From the NCBI GenBank assembly GCA_019649035.1, contig BMAT01010424.1, forward strand, positions 1 to 23,628: a stretch of 23,628 nucleotides of DNA, given 5' to 3'. A program made the position numbers and the translations under genes. The stretch is from Elysia marginata (taxonomy: Eukaryota; Mollusca; Gastropoda; Plakobranchidae). Below the pieces are notes generated by a model that worked only from the letters and a program-made list of their open reading frames with translations, did not search any database and was not told the DNA's origin. Below are positions 20,154-23,628 of this stretch, one piece after another (within the stretch, counting starts at the first letter, position 1; each line of letters begins with the position of its first letter).

Positions 20154-20610
20154 CTACTTTACAAAGTCAGCATTGTTTCCCAAGTATTTCTCCAGTTGAC
20201 GCAGTCTGCTGTTAGATGTAGTCCTGTAGATCACTTTATCCAGCCTTTTGAGGCGATCTTGCTGCTAAACAATCTCTCCGTCTAGGGCAAAAGTTTGTCC
20301 CAGGAAATAATAATTAATCCCAGCTTGTTTCAGGTAATAAGAAAATTGAGGATGATCAAATAAATTCCAGCTGCATGTTCTTTCACCGCTATGACTGTGT
20401 GTGGAAGTCCTTTGTCATGGTGAAAAACCCTTCGGATGTCCAGATCTTTTTTTTTTAATTCAAGGCTTCAGTTTGTCTCGACTTGACGTTAAATTTTTAG
20501 TTTGCATTTACATTAGTCATTTAAGAAAACTTCACACAAAAAATGCTCTTCTTGTTAAACAATTACGTAATATGCATACCTTGTGCAAGGCTAGCAAGGT
20601 ACTTGTACAG
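20154..20610 (-). pseudogene. Broken mariner-type (DD34D) transposase fragment
   Basis: Read on the minus strand, pieces follow the order of a mariner transposase in shifting frames. A GMHIT-stop-LFNKK piece lies around 20540-20600. An FFV-stop-SFLK piece and a TNVNAN piece follow in the usual positions before the catalytic block. An IKKKRSGHPKG piece leads into FHHDKGLPHT near 20396-20425, where HHD at 20414-20422 fits the second catalytic aspartate. The last 37 codons, 20264-20154, read QQDRLKRLDKVIYRTTSNSR and end NNADFVK-stop, like the G-x-YVEK terminus of the family. Frameshifts and stops show it is dead. The N-terminal third and the terminal inverted repeats were not found. Confidence 0.72.
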
Positions 20611-20619
20611 CTGTAGACA

Positions 20620-21014
20620 TATTGGTTGATATTGGTAGATTTAACACAGAACTGAAAACTACTCTTGGGACAGATCTTGTATTTACTGAGCTGATATGCC
20701 TGTCAATTATTCAATGATTAGATCCAACTCACATGTGACTTTTTCAAAGGTTTCATTAGCAGTCATGAAATTACCTCTTGGGCTCAAGTACTTAAATACA
20801 ACCCCTAAAATATTAAAAGAAACTTTTGTCTTTGTCAAAACACATTTAACGGAAAATATCTATCCTTGCACTGTTAATTTTTGCCAGAAATAGAAAAAAA
20901 ATTAACATCTCAATAGTTTCCTGCCTACGCTTTGTTCTTCTTATTTATGGTTTCAAAAGAAAAAAAAAACATTTGTTGAGCCATGTTTGGGTAGCCCTCC
21001 CACAAGATGAATTT
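20620..21014. other. Non-coding stretch between mariner relic and CpG-rich segment
   Basis: AT-rich sequence. It might hold the unrecognisable N-terminal part of the mariner copy, but I cannot see it. Confidence 0.4.
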
Positions 21015-21020
21015 ACTTAC

Positions 21021-21480
21021 AAGTGCAACTTTGACTTTAGTAATAGCTGCCAACCCGTACGTTTTCCCGTATTTTCGTCCAAAATATGCTGGTACAATTT
21101 TCCTATCAAAAATACGACTTTCCGGTCTTTTAATCCCACTAATGACACTTCGAAACTTGCGATGTACGTTACGTACGTTCAACTTCCATACTGAATTCCA
21201 TAGCCTAGCAGGAAGCTGCCATTTGTGCACATGCGCACAAAGATAACCGTGACGATACAGTATATCGATTTCGTTTAATTTTTCGGCTTTATTTTTCTAC
21301 CGTTAGTGCTAGTAATATCGAAATCGCGTTCCCGATACCGCCCTCTTTGCCGATTTTATGAACAATGTTTTTCATCAAATTCCGGGAATTTTGCTCTAGC
21401 GAACTGGGCATTGTATCTCTTCCGCATGATCTACAAATTTACTAAAGACCGCGAGCTAAGTAGCCTAATGCAGATCTAAG
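21021..21480 (-). other. CpG-rich segment with minus-strand open frames and a donor-like site
   Basis: CpG is visibly denser than in the neighbouring sequence. On the minus strand one frame is open from about 21290 down past 21021, where GTAAGT (plus 21015-21020) forms a good splice donor; its residues include RIFDRKIVPAYFGRKYGKTY. A separate 40-codon frame starts at ATG 21411 (MPSSLEQNSRNLMKNIVHK and onward) and ends at 21289. I recognise neither protein. It may be the 5' end of a minus-strand gene or an old repeat, since GGGTTGGCAGCT is shared with 22786-22797. Confidence 0.3.
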
Positions 21481-22899
21481 TGTAGTCATCGGGCAAGATC
21501 TAGATATCGATCGTTGAATCTGTGTCAAGTAAATGTCAAGTGTACTCCGTGAGGTAGACTCTAGATCTAAATCGAATGTCACTTGTCAGTCTGAAAATCA
21601 AAATAACAAAGTAGCCTATTCAATATTGATGCTGTTACTACAAGGATACTTGATAATCAAAAGCGTGTTTGTGCTTATGTTGAGGGTTGCGAGGGGTGCG
21701 AGCCTGATTTTTTAAATTTCCAACGTACCGTAATTAATAGATTTAGTACTGCACAGTCTGACCTCTAACCTTTGCTAGATTCCGTTCTGGACTAGATTTA
21801 GATCTAGATAATTAAATGTAACAGTATGACTAGAAATCTAGATTCTAGAGTCTTATTTAAACGGCAAAATTAAAGGGAAAGTTAGGTCTTTTAAAATACA
21901 GGCAATTTTGGATAGTTTGAATATAAACCTGCAGGGAATTGTCTCAAATGACGATAAAGTTAAAATTAAGTTGAAAGATCATTTAGACTACAGTACACAT
22001 ACAATTAGAATGTTTAGAGGTTTGTAGAGATTTCTGCTCTGAGGTGCCTCTTTTAGCCTAATTTGAGTTTGAAATTGAGCTACTCATCATTGTCCTTCAT
22101 TTCCTCAGTTATTTTTGCTACTATTAATTACCCATTACCCTTCGTTTTGTCAGTGTTGTATCTCTCTGCAGAGGACCCATTATTTCTAGAAATGAGGTAC
22201 ATGTAGAATTTGTTAACTTAAAGTTTAGGCTTAGCTGGGGTGACATCCCGTTGTGGAAATCCTTTCCAATCCAAAAAGATATACCTTACTGTCAGTGTCT
22301 GTGATTTAATAAAAAAATGTTAACACATTAATTTGTGATGGCCTATTATTGTTTTTTTTTTCTACGAGGTGCAGATACATTTAATAGACCTAGATGTACT
22401 TGTAAAATTTTCAGACCGGGAATTAATTTTCAGGCACTAGATGATTAACTTAAAGCCTTATTCTAAAATAAGGATGAAACAATCTACACTGACAGTAACA
22501 ATAACCAGGACATTTGGTAATTATTCTGCATCGTGCACTATACAATATTGTGTGATATAACTGTTAGATAGCTATTTTTTTAAACCGAGCAACTGGGCAC
22601 CATAGCGTTTATAATTATTTTTATTATTTCTTACATTTTCTGTGCGTATAGGAATACCAAAACAATGTTGCACTTTTTGGGGTTAGCTTGTAGTTGGGTG
22701 CAAGTTTTAGCCATGGGTCGAAAATATGCCTTTTTGTTGAAAAATACTCTTTTTGGGGGTGGCTTGTACACTTTTCTCTAGTGCTGGGTTGGCAGCTCTG
22801 TAATACATACTGCTTTAACAAGCTTCTAAAAGTTGTTTCATTAAGGATAAGTGAAACCCATTAGTTTGTAAAGGCAGAGGATAATTGATACCCATTCTC
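21481..22899. other. Intergenic stretch, no gene seen
   Basis: AT-rich, with TAGATCTA-type words at 21550-21565 and 21790-21850. The open frame 21533-21715 has no recognisable content. Positions 22661-22800 may be a repeat related to the segment at 21045-21170. Confidence 0.5.
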
Positions 22900-23140
22900 A
22901 AGAATAGGAGGGGCCTAGATAGCTCAGTTGGTAGTGGCTTCGCTCCTCGGCCAAGAGGTTGCGGGTTCGAAACACAGCCGAGCACAGTCCAGGCCCCTAC
23001 TGGTTGGGTCGGTGTCAGTATAATGTGACCGGCTGAGGCTAAGTCATCCCGTAAATTGTCATTGGGACCCAAGCCCTGAGAGCACCTTTGAAGTGGAATT
23101 GGGCTTGTAAAAATACCCTTCAATCAATCAAAAATAGGAA
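22900..23140 (+). mobile_element. tRNA-derived SINE (family B) with imperfect target-site duplication
   Basis: The element spans about 22911-23129. It has a good box A TAGCTCAGTTGGTAG and box B GGTTCGAAAC. GGGGCCT at 22911 can pair with AGGCCCC at 22992, as in an acceptor stem. The body includes GTCAGTATAATGTGACCGGC, resembling the ACAATGTGACTGGG region of the SINE at 11333, so the two may share a central domain. AGAATAGGAG and AAAATAGGAA on the two sides look like a decayed target-site duplication. Confidence 0.8.
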
Positions 23141-23232
23141 GGAAAAACAAATTACAACCAATTTTAAAACAACTAAGACGAAAACTTAAACTGCTGCTTT
23201 GAAAAAACGCAAAGGGATAGAGTTGAGAAAAT

Positions 23233-23254
23233 TATTTGTGTGTGTGTGTGTGTG
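23233..23254 (+). repeat. TG dinucleotide microsatellite
   Basis: About nine to ten consecutive TG units between the two SINEs. Confidence 0.95.
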
Positions 23255-23264
23255 ATAAAGAATA

Positions 23265-23628
23265 TTTTCAATGGCTCAGTTGTTAGTGCGTAGGACAAGT
23301 GCTCTGGCAGTTACAAGTTGGATTCCCAGCCAAGACTCATGTTGTAATTGCTCTAGGGAAACAATTTACCCAGTCCACCCAACTGTAAAATGGGTACTGG
23401 CTAAGGGCAGTGCTTGAAATTTATGGAATGTTAGTAATTAAGTTTCTGCCAGGTTGCCTTAGCGTAATGGAATGTATTGGCCTGCCGCAGGATGTATGTA
23501 AAAAGTTAAGAATGGCCTGGGTGGTTTAAGACCACATGACTAGATTGTGTTTAAATCTTTATCTTCCCTGCTGGGTGGTGTAAGACTATGATGACTAGAT
23601 TGTGATGAAATCTTTATCTTCCCTGCTG
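23265..23628 (+). mobile_element. tRNA-derived SINE copy (family A), runs off the window
   Basis: A box A-like ATGGCTCAGTTGTTAGTGCG and a decayed box B GGATTCCCAGC are followed by CAGTCCACCCAACTGTAAAA and TGGGTACTGGCT, shared with the copy at 7925-8235. The far end carries a 54-bp tandem duplication. The 3' boundary is outside the window or unclear. Confidence 0.72.
23519..23628 (+). repeat. 54-bp tandem duplication at the window end
   Basis: GGGTGGT at 23519 and 23573 starts two units, each with GACTAGATTGTG and AAATCTTTATCTTCCCTGCT. The second copy reaches the last base of the window, so more copies may follow. Confidence 0.85.

Noticed and set aside
20154..20264. Terminal coding exon of an unknown minus-strand gene joined to the open frame ending at 21021
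   Set aside because: Phases would fit, but this stretch reads as the C-terminus of a decayed mariner transposase, with further transposase pieces immediately upstream on the same strand.
22911..22998. Possible functional tRNA gene
   Set aside because: The boxes are good and a stem can close, but the T-arm and anticodon arm do not fold properly, and a SINE body follows directly. It is the head of a retroposon.
22815..23123. A 102-codon minus-strand open frame
   Set aside because: It lies antisense across the SINE at 22911-23129.

Overview
This is a window of an animal nuclear genome, AT-rich and full of introns. It most likely comes from a mollusc, probably a gastropod. That placement rests on the short exons with GT-AG introns, the tRNA-derived SINEs that end in a gacgttaaa-type tail, the many TAGATCTA words, and the 1000-N assembly gap. 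The exact species cannot be read from the sequence.

The main content is one plus-strand protein-coding gene, the orthologue of zinc finger protein 277 (ZNF277). I assembled eleven well-supported exons by hand: 3988-5287, 5645-5736, 6561-6643, 7460-7551, 8259-8323, 10501-10546, 10950-11082, 14474-14553, 15001-15100, 16970-17062 and 19157-19284. Every junction is GT-AG, every phase is compatible, and the joined protein follows human ZNF277 from the first zinc finger to the conserved WDQ after the fifth. The first visible exon adds a serine- and acid-rich N-terminal extension of about 380 residues that the human protein lacks. The last exon is uncertain: the best acceptor, at 19494, gives a short unrecognised tail. 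The true 5' end and promoter of the gene are not identified.

Region by region: 1-230 has a cluster of GGCGGTA words. 2055-3310 is a decayed tandem array with a period of about 180 bp, in which a 16-20 base core is much better kept than the spacers. 3988-19545 is the gene. Its introns hold a 94-bp insertion with a target-site duplication (7103-7196), a SINE next to a splice acceptor (about 7925-8235), a nested 39/64-bp minisatellite (8550-9790), a complete SINE with a perfect target-site duplication (11333-11594), and a 103-bp tandem repeat broken by the gap (12401-13400). The sequences on the two sides of the gap look like unmerged overlapping contig ends. Downstream of the gene are a broken mariner-type transposase on the minus strand (about 20154-20610), a CpG-rich segment with minus-strand open frames (about 21020-21480), and two more SINEs (22911-23129 and 23265 to the end).

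I see no operon, CRISPR array, real tRNA or rRNA gene, or gene cluster suggesting a new molecular system. The least ordinary signal is the core-conserved array of about 180 bp.
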